DNA of 64,000 nt from Amblyomma americanum (GCF_052857255.1 NC_135497.1:195086006-195150005); one strand, 5' to 3'; shown: positions 20,426 through 32,520, numbered from the stretch's first letter. Notes: generated from the sequence alone by a model not told the origin. Translations and numbers: made by a program.

Positions 20426-20560
20426 TTCTCTCTCCTGTTATTTTCTTTTGATTTTTAAAAACCCTTTGCAGACCAAACCGTTTACCCACTTTGCAACCGT
20501 TTTGGTCCGAAACTATTTCGCCAGTCTTGGGCGCCGCAAAAGAAAACAGAAGCTACGCTA

Positions 20561-23500
20561 GAACAACTCATGGGATATTTATTTTTGGTCTTCCATTAAA
20601 TGCCCAAGTCTTTCAATGATATTTGTATGGCATGTTGTACTGTTCAAAGCAGCTTTGAGAAATGTGTGCGCAATTGAAGTAGAGCCAGCACGGAGCAGCT
20701 GTTTTGCTTTGTCTGGAGGGGCCAGACTGAGGAGTGCCAAGTGTTAAGCCTATTAAGAATCCACTGCATCATCGCTGCTCACAGCCATGTCCACTAGCGC
20801 TGTCTCGGCACACATTCTCAATCAGGTGGATCTTGTAAGTATAACCACCGCCATCAATTTTTCAAACTGAACCAGTAGCATTGGGACTCGTGATGAAGCC
20901 AGGTCATGAGCAGATTTTATTATGAGATCAATGGCCTTTGAAACCAGCTTGGAATGTTGATGGCAGTTCATGCATGTATTTCGTTTCATGTACCTCTTTG
21001 CTTAGTCACCTCTGCATGTGCCTCAAATAATGCTTTACAGTTATTGACAGTGTATGTTACTTGCTTTTAAGGTGTCTTTTTCAAACAGACAGCAAACATG
21101 CCTCTAATGTTCATGTGCTCCAGTGCATAACACCTTGTGTTACATCCAGTCAGATACCCTCTTAAAACTTCGGCTAAGCTACGGGACATGCTGTGTTTTC
21201 TGCCAAGCAGTTGAGGCCTGCAGGTTTGGTTTTTGAATTTTTTTTTCTTTCTCACTCTTCCTGTGTGACAGCAATCCCGTCATGAATCTGGCCCTGCATC
21301 ATTATTACAGACAGTCGTGGGCGTTAGCACGAGTCAAGCACATGTTTGCAGTTGCAACAGGTATTGCAGATCCTAGTTCAGTTTTCCAAACTGAGATAGT
21401 AGAACTAGATTTGATAATGAAGCCACATCATTGAGTTTCACTTGTGATAGCATTGGATCGATGAAACTAGCCTGGATCATTGTGGCAGTTTTTTCATCGA
21501 TTTCATTTTGCAAGCCAAATTGTTTACTCATCCCTCTGGCTGGTTCAAATATATCACTGCTGTTTTTTTTATTGTCTAATTCCTAAAGTCTTAACAGGTT
21601 TGTAGAAAAGAAGTTTCTGCAAAACTTACCATGTATGCTTGTGCTTCACAAAGTTGTGTCCTGTGGCTGTTGGTCAATGGCATTCACGTTATTTTTTACT
21701 GTACTAAAACTGGAACCAGGAAACTAGTTCTGGAAAATATTTTGCTGCTGAAATGGAGAAAATTTGTATATTTCAAAATTTCTTATGTCGTTTACTTTTG
21801 AAACAGATAATTTTGTATCCGATTTAGTCCATTTTGCCATAAGTTTGTGCTTGATGAATTGAATTTCACATCATAAAGCTAAGCACTAGTTTTGAAATCT
21901 GCACATATATAAACATAAAACCTATTCCATTTAACTGATTTGTTTTATCTTGTTACTGCGTTCTTCAGGTTATGCTTTCTCGGCTTGCTTTAATGTTTGT
22001 GTGGTCAGTCTTCACACATTTTCATTACTTAGTTTTGTTGCAATGTTGTACCTTCCTCCTGAGTGGTTGTGCCATGGTCTGCAAGTGCACTGTAGACTTC
22101 ATAACTGCACTGCTGCTGTGTGTGTGTGGTACAGAGCTAGTTGATTTCAGGAGTGACACCCTGCCACCATGGCACCAGCTCCACCTGGGCACTTGTGTGT
22201 GCTGGCAGTGCTACTCCAACAGGGAAGGCAATCACCTGTTGCTGGCACATCATTGTGATGAATTCGCACTGGTGTGCACTTGCTCATCACCACGGATAAT
22301 GGCTCATACCTGTTCTTTTCTAACCACTGCTATATCACCCATCTCATCATGTTAGTGCACCACCTATGACAAATGATTTCTCTCACCGCACACTTATCTT
22401 GATACCTTATATGCCTCTAAGGAATGTGTCACGTGATGCATAAAACTGCAAACAGATTTTCATTCACGAAAACTTGGGCACAGAAAATGCATCACTGCTG
22501 CCATTACAGGCATACCTTGCCTAAAAGAAGAGCCTCCATGTATCACCACAGTATTAGTAAGCATTTCCTAGCAGAGGTCTACTTAGTATTTCATAGTGGC
22601 AGGAACTGAACCTCTTCAGTTGTCTTTCAGCTCCAAGGTGCTCCCCTGAAGTATTTGTAAATATACTACTCCACGTTCTACACACTCTTCTGCTACCATT
22701 CCACATTAGAATATAAGTTCTCGCTGCTTGAGAGCTACCACTGACATGTTGTTTGAAGCACATCATTCCAGCTCATGTTTTGGAGGATTATCCAGCACAC
22801 TACTTTAGTAGCTCAAGGTTGTAAAAGTATCTCATATTGTTTATGACTCAGCACTGACATGCTGTTCAGCCTCATTGGTGGGACAATACCGTCACTGGTA
22901 ATGTAAGGCCTGAATCAAAAGAAGAGCAATGCTATCACAAAATATTACTTTAACAAAGGACCCAATAGCTGACCGCAACCTTTATCCTGCAACAAGGTAA
23001 TGTGAGTTATTGCTTTGGCTACCATGGTCAGGTGGTTAGAGTGCATTTTAGGCCCAGCAGCTTCCTGTGTTAAATTGTGCCTTGATTTTTGTTTTTCCTT
23101 CTGTGTCTGGCTTGGTGTCAGAGCGCATTACACTCAGTATCAAAGTTTCTGTCAAACTTAGTTGTCGTTTTCTTTGTACTATGCTACAGATAATGTGTAA
23201 TTTGAGTGTAATAAAAAGAAATCAAAAGAATCAATTGGATTGGTACTAAGGAAGTGCGATGGCATGTTTCTTCGACTCGCCAATCTATTCAAGTTCTGAT
23301 TCAGTTCCAATTCTTGAGTTCATTGTCTTTGATTTCTTTATCCTAATTCTCATTTTATTCTAATCCCAACTATGCAACTATGCAAAATGTGACATTCATA
23401 TCTTGCGGCAAGTCCTCCTACCACTACTGGTGCAGTATCGCAGTGGCACAGCAGTTAAGCTATGCACTGCTGCACTGGCGGGTGGCTGTTTCAGAAACAG

Positions 23501-24052
23501 CCACCAGTGGGGCTTGTGAGACCCAGGTTGCTCTTCCCTAGCAAATCAAGAAGGAGTAGCTTCCTGAAGCTTCATTTCTGCGCAGATAAGTTCTTTGGGA
23601 GGCTGTATATTTTGCACGTAGACCTGCTGTTGTCCAAGTCATTCTCCTCTTAGTCATTCTCATTTTTGCTGATCCATTCTTCGTCCAGCATCTCCCTCCA
23701 CTCCCCTTTAGGTGGAGAGGGGGAGAAGGAGGCAGTTTATAGGTGGCAGGTGTAGAGCGGTTAGTCCCCTAACACCACCTAGCAAGTGGAGGCGTCACAC
23801 AAGCGCTGACGCTGCCAATGCTGCCGTACAGTTTTCGCCTTCGTGGCCCTCCTGATGCTATTGCATTAAAATGGTTTGATGAAAACGTGAAAGCAATTAC
23901 ACCATTTGTATCCACTGCTTTGTTTGCTGGCACTGAGGCAATGCGATTGTCATGGAAAATGAATTAGTTATTTTAATTTCACTCTATCAGGGTAAAAATA
24001 CATAGCTGCGCTGAAAAAATCCAGAGGTCAAAAACAGCAGTTGCAGCAATTA
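20561..24052. other. Intron 2 sequence, largely featureless
   Basis: About 3.5 kb of AT-rich intron. Open frames such as 21972-22355 (plus) show no conserved motif. The only structures I see are a hairpin and a possible tRNA-like SINE remnant near 23440-23530. Confidence 0.5.
23481..23505. repeat. Perfect hairpin in a tRNA-like sequence
   Basis: GGTGGCTGTTTC, one A, then GAAACAGCCACC: 12-bp perfect arms around a single base. Just upstream is CAGTGGCACAGCAGTTAAGC, resembling a tRNA A-box region. It may be a diverged SINE of a type not seen elsewhere here. Confidence 0.65.
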
Positions 24053-24843
24053 CCGCATTTACTCGCGTAATTTGCGCACCCCAAAATTTGTACCTGGATT
24101 TTTGAAAAAAACTTTTATTCGCATATTTCGTGCTCCCTGCTGTGCAATCAAACTGACATGCACGCGGGTGCACTCAGGGCAGGCTTGGGAAGTACGGCCG
24201 GGTCGCCGCTTGCAGCTGCGAAAGTGAGTGAGTGATGCAAAAAATGTAGGTAATTCGTTTGTAAATTGCTTCCGCGAAGAAAAACTTAATTGAGCACCAT
24301 TTACCTGGATCGCTCACTCCAGTGGTCACTTTCCCATACGAACGGCTGCGAAAGAAAACTTCCAATAACCGCTGAAGTGTGTGTCACGCCAGAGTCCAAA
24401 ACTACCAAACCATTGGCTATTCTGTTTGCTGCTACCGAGCAAGGGCACCGTTTTATTGCCTTGTGTATCTCTATTTACCCCTGACTGCTGGCTTTGCTAT
24501 TGTATCTTTCCGCATGTATTGCTTTGAGCTGCACATACACCATCATGCCATTATGCGGGGAGCTACATAACGTGGGTCTGGGGTGGGGGCGGCCACTGGC
24601 TGGGTAGGGCGGGTGGTGGCTATGCATCGGCTTATATTAGGAGTCAACTTTTCTTTTTTTTTTTTGGCCAGCGAGGTGCTGGGTCGACTCATGCACTGCA
24701 ATATACTGTGTACTTGCCGCGTTATGACGTTTGTAGAGTTTCTTAGAGACTTGTTCATGAAATCTCCGTGTCATTTGTGCGCTCCCTTTTTGAAGCCTTA
24801 ATTTTAGGGGAAAAAAGTGCACTAATTACACTAGTAAATACGA
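24053..24843. mobile_element. TA-flanked Tc/pogo-type MITE
   Basis: The left end is CCGCATTTACTCGCGTAATT. The right end on the minus strand is TCGTATTTACTAGTGTAATT. Flanking TA occurs at 24051-24052 and 24844-24845. Length is 791 bp with no transposase frame. The terminal style (ACCGTATTTACTCG..) is common among pogo-like elements. Confidence 0.65.
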
Positions 24844-24999
24844 TATGTCAAACTTGTTCTGCTGACTGTTTGTTATATTGCAGCAGGAAGCTAGCCTGCT
24901 TAAGACTTCGTAGCGCTCCTGTCGCTAGTAGTCCATCACTCGGCATGTGACTAGATTCACTTGTGACATGGGTGTGTTGCTGTGTGGTGCTCTCTGCAG

Positions 25000-25170
25000 G
25001 GTCCCCAGTGCAGCCACTGTGAGCCCTTTTATGTGGGCAACCCTGCCAAAGGAGGCCGCTGTGTGCCCTGCCTTGAGTACTGCAACCAGCATACAAATAT
25101 CTGTGTTGAGGCAGGGCAGCTGGACTTCAATGAGTCTGCAGGCAACCTTTCCCCTGCTGAATTCCTAGAG
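25000..25170 (+). CDS. Megf8: MEGF8 exon (second half of a laminin-EGF module)
   Basis: The acceptor CTCTCTGCAG ends at 24999 and the donor GAG/GTAAGT is at 25171. It is 57 codons, phase 0 at both ends. It encodes GPQCSHCEPFYVGNPAKGGR with CVPCLEYCNQHTNIC following, which completes the laminin-EGF module begun in the previous exon. It then reads QLDFNESAGNLSPAEFLE with one N-glycosylation sequon (NES). The 17.5-kb intron before it holds the nested transposon cluster, yet splice signals and phase are intact. Confidence 0.9.
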
Positions 25171-25340
25171 GTAAGTGTTCACTGCGGGGAGTTCTCCAGA
25201 TCTTGCATCATGATGGCATCACACGGTGAAAATGCTTGCATGCAGTGTCATAAAAATTTCAGTCAAGTGGATTGCAATAATGCAGAAGTTGGGATGCTCA
25301 GTATGTCATTTCAATCATACCTTTCTGCTCTTCTTTTTAC

Positions 25341-25584
25341 CAAAGCCGCCGCAGTGGCTCAGTGGTTATGGCGCTCGGCTGCTGACCCAAAAGACGCGGG
25401 TTTGATCCCGGCCGCGGCGGTCCAATTTCGATGGAGATGAAATTGTAGAGGCCCATGTACTGTGCGATGTCAGTGCACGTTAAAGAACTTCAGGTGGTCG
25501 AAATTTCCAGAGCCCTTCACTACGGCGTCCCTCATAGCCTGAGTCACTTTGTGACGTTAAACCCCCATAAACCAAACTAAACCA
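25341..25584 (+). mobile_element. tRNA-derived SINE (Ruka-like), complete with 12-bp TSD
   Basis: The head CCGCCGCAGTGGCTCAGTGG is followed by GGTTTGATCCCGG (B-box), GTCAGTGCACGTTAAAGAAC, CCCTTCACTACGGCG and CCCCATAAACC. Identical TCTTCTTTTTAC flanks lie at 25329-25340 and 25585-25596. It is in MEGF8 intron 3. Confidence 0.9.
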
Positions 25585-25886
25585 TCTTCTTTTTACGTTT
25601 TTTTTCCTTCTGATATCTACAATTCAATTATCATTTTCACGTGAAGCTCAGACAAATGCACAGATGAATTGGCCCCTTATATGCAGCAGTCTGTCTGGTG
25701 GTTGGGAAGTGCACTCACTTGTGCCACATTGTTAAGTGCAAGCATGTATGCTCACCAGTAGAATTTGAAACAGAGCAGTTGTCATGCTTCCTCATGAGAT
25801 TTTATGCTTTTTTAATAATCCTAGGTTTCTTGGTAGGCTGTTTGCAATTCACTGTGTGCATGACAGGACCAAACTAGTATTTAGTT

Positions 25887-26803
25887 AGTGAAAGCTCGCT
25901 AATTCGAACTTCAAGCGCCCCAAAAAAATTTTCAAATTATCCAAAAGTTTGAATTATCAAATAACCCCCCAAAACATGTCAAGAACTGCCTGCATCATGG
26001 TAAATTTATTTGGTGAAAGACTGGGCAAGTTGCTTGATTTTATGGTGAGAACAGCATGGCAGTGACTGTTCTTCACATTTCCATCAATGCTTTATTGCAT
26101 GCATACTGTTGACAGCATCAGAGCAGAACTGCTCCAAAATCTTAAGGGCCTCTCGCATCCGTCATAATGCGACGCAGTGTAGCTCCACCGCTATCGTGTC
26201 ATACCTATGATAAGCGCCACCGTCACGTGTGAGAAGGCTTCACTGCACGAACTGCAAATGGCACATAATGAGCACGCAGTTTCAGCGCACTGGAACAACA
26301 GAACCACATGGACACAAGCATAGGAAATGGCACCAAAACGGTGCCAAAGTGGTGAGTGAAAAGAAAAAAAAACGCTAAGAAAACATTAGCGATGTGCCAA
26401 TCAGGGTCCTAAACGGTGCTCAGCTGGATTAGGTGTGCTGGGTGATGCTGGCTGGCTGAGCTGCATCACTGCGGGCTGGCACGAAGCTGAGAAAAGTGAA
26501 ACCGGAACTAAGCAGTCGGACTGTTCTCAAAGGCGGGGCCCTCACGCACGAGGGACTCTGCAACTTGGAACTCTGGCTTTGAGTAAGGCTGTTTCAACGA
26601 CCTCTTGTCACACCAGTCATACCTGGATGCATCCTTCTTCAGAAGGGGCCCATTCAAATTAGCCGGTGTCGAATTAACACATAGTGTCTGAATTAGCAAT
26701 TATCCGACACCATAGATTTAAGTGGGCGTTGGCCGGGACTGAGCCAGCAGTTTGAATTATCCGGTTTTTTAATCAACGGGGTTCGAATCAACGAGGTTTC
26801 ACT
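25887..26803. mobile_element. Tigger-like MITE, complete
   Basis: The left end is AGTGAAAGCTCGCTAATTCG. The right end on the minus strand is AGTGAAACCTCGTTGATTCG. Length is 917 bp. Both subterminal regions carry CGAATTA/AATTATC words. There is no transposase frame. Its right end nearly abuts the next MEGF8 exon (65 bp away). Its end sequence matches the fragment at 1-109. Confidence 0.75.
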
Positions 26804-26868
26804 GAATGTGCTCTCATTTTTCACTACTCAACCAAAGTTGCTGTCTGACTCTTATTTTCCTTATGCAG

Positions 26869-27008
26869 TCATTCAAGCAGATCGAGCATGGACCTTTGGA
26901 GCTAGCTGTGTGTCGATTCTGTCAGAACAACACAATGGGAGCACAATGTGAAGAATGTGTAGAGGGCTTCTTCGTGGTGGGCAAGGACATCGCCCGTGGC
27001 TGCCGACC
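26869..27008 (+). CDS. Megf8: MEGF8 exon (laminin-EGF module)
   Basis: The acceptor CCTTATGCAG ends at 26868 and the donor GTGAGT starts at 27009. It is phase 0 in and phase 2 out. It encodes SFKQIEHGPLELAVCRFCQN and continues NTMGAQCEECVEGFFVVGKD, giving the conserved C..C..NT.G..C..C.EGF pattern of laminin-EGF modules. The final CC pairs with the first G of the next exon to give Pro. Confidence 0.9.
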
Positions 27009-27568
27009 GTGAGTCACAGCTAAGTACTTATAGAAGCAGAACCTCGTGCACTTTTAAAATTTAAGTCATACTTAGTTCAGTTTACAAACTATTAATCTCA
27101 AACCTTGGTCTCCCTTTGAGAATGAAGTCATGTTTCCTTCTGATTCCTTGCAAAGCTGCCCCCAAGGTTAGGTTGGCCACATGAAAGCATCATCATTTCA
27201 TGCTGCCTATTGTCTTGAGCTCTTTCAGTTTACTCTGAGGGCATGTAAACATTTGTCAAGCACCATTGAATAGATTCAGGAATAGTTGAATGTTGAAGCA
27301 AATATCAACCCTGATGTTTGAAATTAAAAAGGAGCTACAGCAAAAAATGCTTCCCTGTTTGCTAAAACATGAGCTCACACCCATGGCAATCAGTGATGTG
27401 CAGTCGGCAGATAACAATGCAAAATGCCGCTTAGCGTAAAAAAAAGAATTGAAGAATATGTGGTGTGGATTACAGAATGCATCATTCCTGTCTACAGTGT
27501 GTCTGCAGTATACCCTTCACCACGCTGGCGACATTTGGCAGTGCCTTTTGGGCCTTTTTATTTATATA

Positions 27569-27824
27569 ACTGCAGCGGTGGCCAAGTGGTTGAGCATCCG
27601 CCTAGCATGCGGGAGGTGCGGGGTTCGATCCCCAGTGCCGCCGGGTACCCACCGGTGATACAATGGGTACAAGCTTTCCCGTGGTCTGGCGCTCGGCTTA
27701 TTTAGGGTGAATGCTTGGAAAACGGGTCTTTGACCCCACCTTGAGAAAAAGAAAAATACCTTGTGTCATGGCGCTCTTTGGCCTTAGATGCCTTTGCGCC
27801 ATAAAAATCCATAATCATCATCAT
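27569..27824 (+). mobile_element. tRNA-Ala(AGC)-derived SINE with 15-bp TSD
   Basis: The head looks like a whole tRNA: GCAGCGGTGGCCAAGTGGTT, an anticodon stem-loop with loop CTAGCAT (anticodon AGC, Ala), and a B-box GGGTTCGATCCCC. A tRNA-unrelated body follows (GCGCTCTTTGGCCTTAGATG) and an (ATC)n tail. Identical CTTTTTATTTATATA flanks lie at 27554-27568 and 27825-27839. It is a different family from the Ruka-like SINEs. Confidence 0.88.
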
Positions 27825-27972
27825 CTTTTTATTTATATAGTTATTTAGTTAACTTGTTTATTCGAAATACCCCAAAGGCCCAGCAGCACATTGAATGTTA
27901 TTTTTTGTTGTTTGAAAGTTGCTTAGTGTGACGTAGAGTGTGAGCCATTGCTCATACAGGAGTGTATGTTAA

Positions 27973-29754
27973 AGGGACACTGAGGAGAAATTGAAGTTGG
28001 CTTGTATCGATAGAATACCAGCTCCTGATCACAAAAACGCCACTCTTACTGAAAACAAAGCTCTTGTAAGGTAGAAAATAGCAAGAACAAAAATACAGGT
28101 ATCGCCGCCACAGGCCAATCTCACAAGTGCAAGCGTGATTACGTCATAGGGCAAAAGACGCCACCTTGGAGGAATTTTCCTTCCTCCATGGAAACCGTGA
28201 ATCTCTGAGGCTGACAAAGGAAGGTTGCACGGTTCATTATTGAAGTAAGTTTTGTCTTTAAACCGATAGTGCACTTTTAACTCACAAGGAAGACAGACAA
28301 AAGACAACCTGAATGTTGGTAGCAAAAGAAACCTATTCTTGGCAGCGCCACAGGCGGCCAGGAGAGTTTCGGATTGTTATGGCGCTTCGCATCTGCGAGC
28401 TTTGCGTGCCCCATGTTTTGTTCTTGACAAAACATGGGGCACGCAAAGCTCACAGATGCGAAGCGAAACATGGGGCATGCAAAACAAAGCAGAGGAACTG
28501 CAAGTGCCGCTACAAGTGCTAGTTAACTTTTGAAGGAGCCTGTTAAGGCTGATCAGATGATCGCCGCGGTCGATGAAAAACTATGATGGCACGATGGTCG
28601 GTGATTGTACAAGGCAGTTAGCAGTTTAAAGAGCACTTGTGTCTCCGCGCGCTCGCCCGGCAAAATGTTCTCGGCTGTGCCAGTCAACTTCGAACTACTT
28701 AACGGAAATCGTTTATTAGAAACGGGAGACAAGTTACAAGGTAGTTAAGAAAAAGAGATTTGGAACCTGTATAGACCGTGACTCCGCTCTCCTCCAACTC
28801 GTTTGTTTGCGGCTCCATTCAATAGCTTCAGCAGTTGGGCGGAGCTGTTGTATTTTAGCTCTCGGCTAATTTAATCCATTCACAGTACACATCTGAAGGT
28901 ACATGCAAGTGAGCAAGAGAGCCCGATCCAGTGGACCCCGTACCTCCAGAAACACGGGGAACCTGTTGAAGCGTCGTGCGTCGGCCTTAATTTCACGCCG
29001 CCAACTTTAAACGCTCCCTTGAGCACCCATCTGTTTTTTGTGGCAAAAAAAAAATGGCCCTTGGAACCATGGGAAACCTCCTCAACGCCGCCTGCTGCAC
29101 CGTGCAATGGCGCCGTTCAAGGAATCGCAATTCATTGGCCCCAAAGCCTCGGACATCCTCCGATGTGCTCGACACGCCGACCTTGTCCTTTCCCCTTGCA
29201 ACTCGTGCACTAGGGTTATGATATTTGATTTGCAACGGGTGCTCACTGAGGAAGGGGGAAACGACCCACTGGCGCCTAACCTAACCGTGCTCTCTCAAAA
29301 GCATTGCACGCTCTGTGGGGCTGAGTTCGCTGATATGCAGGCTGGAGTTTTTGCGAGAACTTCGTCGTCGGGTTCTGGAACGGGATCCATCGTAACGCTG
29401 GCAAGACGCCGGTGGAAACGTAAACAAAGCGATGGTAGCGACTCCCGATAGATGCCTTCTACGTGCAGCAGCGGTAGCTTTCATTTCGACTGCTGCTAGA
29501 CCACACTGCTAGCTGCCAGAAATCACAGAGTCTTCGTTTACGTCACGTTTCACGTCACTCCGTCCTATGACGTCACAAGAATGCGTCGAGTTTGAATCGG
29601 AGCGAAGGGAAAAACTTTTTCAGCTTCGAATCCAAATTTCTTTGGAAAAAAATGCATCTTTCGCTCCCGGACAAGCGGCAACAAAGCCATGAAATGCTGA
29701 ACTATCAGATTTTGCTAACAATAAAAAATTGATAGAGTTCTCCTCACTGTCCCT
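27973..29754. mobile_element. TTAA-flanked non-autonomous DNA element, copy 1
   Basis: The ends are AGGGACACTGAGGAGAA and, inverted, AGGGACAGTGAGGAGAA. They are flanked by TTAA (27969-27972 and 29755-29758). Length is 1782 bp. No long intact frame is seen; the minus-strand frame of 98 codons at its left end is shared with copy 2, but I recognise no domain. It contains an 83-bp hairpin (28383-28465) not present in copy 2. It is in MEGF8 intron 4. Confidence 0.8.
28383..28465. repeat. 39-bp-arm hairpin
   Basis: Arms at 28383-28421 and 28427-28465 pair with a single mismatch around a 5-base loop (TCTTG). The arm core is GCTTTGCGTGCCCCATG. The sister element at 37738-39488 has only one arm-like sequence at this place, so the inverted duplication is specific to copy 1. 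Confidence 0.9.
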
Positions 29755-29758
29755 TTAA

Positions 29759-31870
29759 TTTGAAATTGTTATCGTCACCACTGTCAGCACTGCACCCTAG
29801 TACGGACAGCTTTTGCACTTAAAAAAGACATAGTTGCTACGGCCTATGCATTTTGTTTACTTATTCTTCTTGCACACTTTGGATGGATATTTTTTATGTG
29901 CTGCATGTGCTGATGTCTTACTTGATGCAAACAATGACTATGCTAAATGCAGATGTAGGGACTAGAGTGCAGATCAGAGATTGAAAAGACAGCAAAACAA
30001 AATAGACACAAGTTATTCATAGCCTTGCAGCCTCAAAACATTTGCTTTCAAGCTTCAAATATCATGCTGGGGGTGGTACCAACTTGATATGCCAGATAGT
30101 TTATAATCTGAAGGTTTAATTTATTCAGGCAGTCATTGCCAAATTCAAAGGAAAAAACTTATGTCCACTTCCTTGCATTACTCCCGCTGAAAGCTTTATG
30201 CTGGCTTTCTTGTGCCTAGTCTCATGTTCTATTCTTACTCGTCCCTTGTGTCTTCTCGAGTCTTTTATTCCTAGAGCCACAACCTTCCTAAATACTAAAT
30301 AAAAATCTTTAGACGTGAAGAAAGTGCCAAAATTACACTCCTACCATACAATTATTTGTGTATACAGGAGACTCTTGCCTGACTCACAGTGTTCCTTGTT
30401 TTGGTGTTCCCAACATGGACTCACTATACAGACGCAGGCTGTGTGCACTATCAGAAGGCACATGATCGTGCCTCGAAATAGGCTCTGGCTGGCAATGCTA
30501 TTTCCACACCCTTGCACACAGTAGCACTTCTGCATTTTTCTGTGTAGTGCAAGCTGCTTTACATACCACGGTCGAAAACCACAAGGTGTGGGCAGTGAAC
30601 CTTGATGCATGGACATGGAACAGGTGAATGGAATTGACTACACAACAAAGCAAGAGCACATCAGATGCATACGTTAGTGCGAGTGGTCATATAGTGGGTT
30701 GCTATGTGCAGCGGCAAGCCAGACAGTCTCACTATAGATTATTTCACGTCTGGCTTTGTTGGAGTTTTCAAATGCAGCTACTAGGTGCGTCAACAGAACA
30801 ATTACTTTCCACTTATATCAGTTCAGCTGCAGCGTAGTCTTGTTCAGTCTCAGTGCCACAGCTACCATTCGGCCCAAGAATCTTGGTGGAAAATTGCACC
30901 AAAATAAATAAGGCCAGTCTAGAGATTTAAGCGCACAGACACAGTGGTGCAGACTCAGTGCACTGAATGAAGGTGAGGAGAACAGTGAACATTTCCACTT
31001 CGCCTGCAGCTAGTGTAGCAGATAGCCAAGGTGTCTGGTACAGAATAAGCAAAAAAGAGGTCTTACACAAAGATGCATGCACCACCATTGCCCTCCTTAT
31101 TTGGTATGAAAGGCTCCTATATTACTGTCTTGCAGAGATTTCTTCATTGGTACTGAAAAGAAGGCTGTATTTTGCATCTACCTGATCACTTGTCTCTTTC
31201 GTTCTGTTTTCTTTCTGTTGTGGTTTTGAGTGCACAAAATGCAAGCATCTGCATTCAAGATTGTAGAAAGGGCATGACTTCTGGCACTCTTGATCACAGC
31301 AAGAAAGCAGCTTGCTCATCTTTTCTTTAGGATTAGTTCATTGAAAATTTCCTTCTCTTGCTTGTCTGGGTGCTCTGTTTGGAAGCCTGCAAGCTTGTCG
31401 CTTCTTCAGAAACCTCATAGCCTCTAGACCCAATTTATAAAATGCCCATTGAAAGTAAATATGGCCAGTACAGCTCTCATTCACATGTAATGGTTTCCGC
31501 CCCTTCCAGCCCAATATGCATGCAAAAGGAAGCATGTAGACACATGGCAGTACAAGAAATGCCCAAATTTAATTAATAACATCTGGCTGTACAGCAAAGC
31601 AATCTGCAATGAACAATTACAGTGTGATTAGTCCCAAAATAAAGTGAGTAAAGGAAAGGTGAAAATTGAGGCAAGCATCGATTTACACACTCGTGGAACC
31701 CCAAACACTACTCCAAAGAGCCCTGGGGTTCCACAGAACCCAGTTTGAGAGCCCCTGCTCTACGGTAAGACTGGTAACACATTACAGGCTGTCTCAAATG
31801 AGGCGATGCAATGAGTTGCTGGCGACATGTTCAGTTTCTTTGTTAAAGTGATTTTATTTATCACAACCAG
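29759..31870. other. Intron 4 sequence, no feature recognised
   Basis: AT-rich intron without visible terminal repeats, SINE heads or conserved frames. Confidence 0.5.
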
Positions 31871-32009
31871 GTGCGAGTGCCACGGGCATGGTGACACCTG
31901 TGACCGACGTACAGGTGAGAACTGCAACTGCAAGAACAACACGGAGAACGACCGTCAATGCAGTCAAAAGAGTGGAAAGAACAGTGCAAGCCCTTGCTGG
32001 AACCTCCAG
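31871..32009 (+). CDS. Megf8: MEGF8 exon (laminin-EGF module)
   Basis: The acceptor CACAACCAG ends at 31870 and the donor CAG/GTCTAG is at 32010. It starts in phase 2 (completing Pro) and ends in phase 0. It encodes CECHGHGDTCDRRTGENCNC and continues KNNTENDRQCSQKSGKNSAS to PCWNLQ. This is the next laminin-EGF module, with a sequon at NNT. The donor GTCTAG is weak, but the frame joins the next exon without a gap. Confidence 0.85.
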
Positions 32010-32520
32010 GTCTAGTACTTTTATATATGAAGGTTTTTTTTTTTTGCTGCTGTTGCTTTACTGGTTACAGTTATATGTTGCAGTCTTGATCAGTTTTTCC
32101 TTCAACTGTTTCATGCATTGTACTTTATAATGCTGAACACCAGAGAACAAGGAAAAAAAATTCTGTATAAATGTGTAAGGACCGCACCTTCTTTTTTAAA
32201 TTTGGGTGGGAATTTTTAAGTGTGGCCCATAGGTGAATTTTAAAAAAAACCATATAACCATATTTTTTTCTCAGTTATCTAGTTCAAAATGGGGTGCGGC
32301 CCATACACAGTCGTGGCTCTTGCACAAGATAATATGGTATGTTCCATTTCTCAGGAGTTCCATTCAGAGAGAACGTGCAGAATGGCACACTGAGATCACA
32401 AGCTGTATTTCAAAAGAGTAAATGATGTATATGAATCTTTTCTTTTTAACAAAATACTGCAGTCGAAAGAAAAGAAAAAATTGCCAGTTGTACGATCATC
32501 TTTCTGCCTGTAAAATATAG

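Larger units (their letters stand above)
7737..20560 (-). mobile_element. CR1/L2-like LINE, near full length, split by nested insertions
   Basis: Three blocks belong to one minus-strand non-LTR element: 20560-17790, 16270-15561 and 8534-7737. Together they are about 4.3 kb. The order is a 5' repeat region, ORF1 (coiled coil with a 2A-like motif), ORF2 endonuclease, reverse transcriptase, thumb/C-terminal region and a TTTA-rich 3' end (7737-7760). At 15567/8528 the two blocks join exactly in frame (..TLKKNPLL/YNYTANNNF..) once the inserted SINE is taken out. At 16263/17790 the join restores ..KEGVLP/CD.. These two in-frame joins are the evidence that the blocks are one element. The coding frames carry stops and frameshifts, so it is dead. 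It lies antisense in MEGF8 intron 2. Confidence 0.85.

Noticed and set aside
21972..22355. 127-codon frame rich in Cys and Leu
   Set aside because: No signal for a spaced-cysteine fold, and located in a large intron with no splice support.
27569..27645. Functional tRNA-Ala gene
   Set aside because: The tRNA-like head continues into a SINE body with an (ATC)n tail and target duplications, so it is a retroposon.
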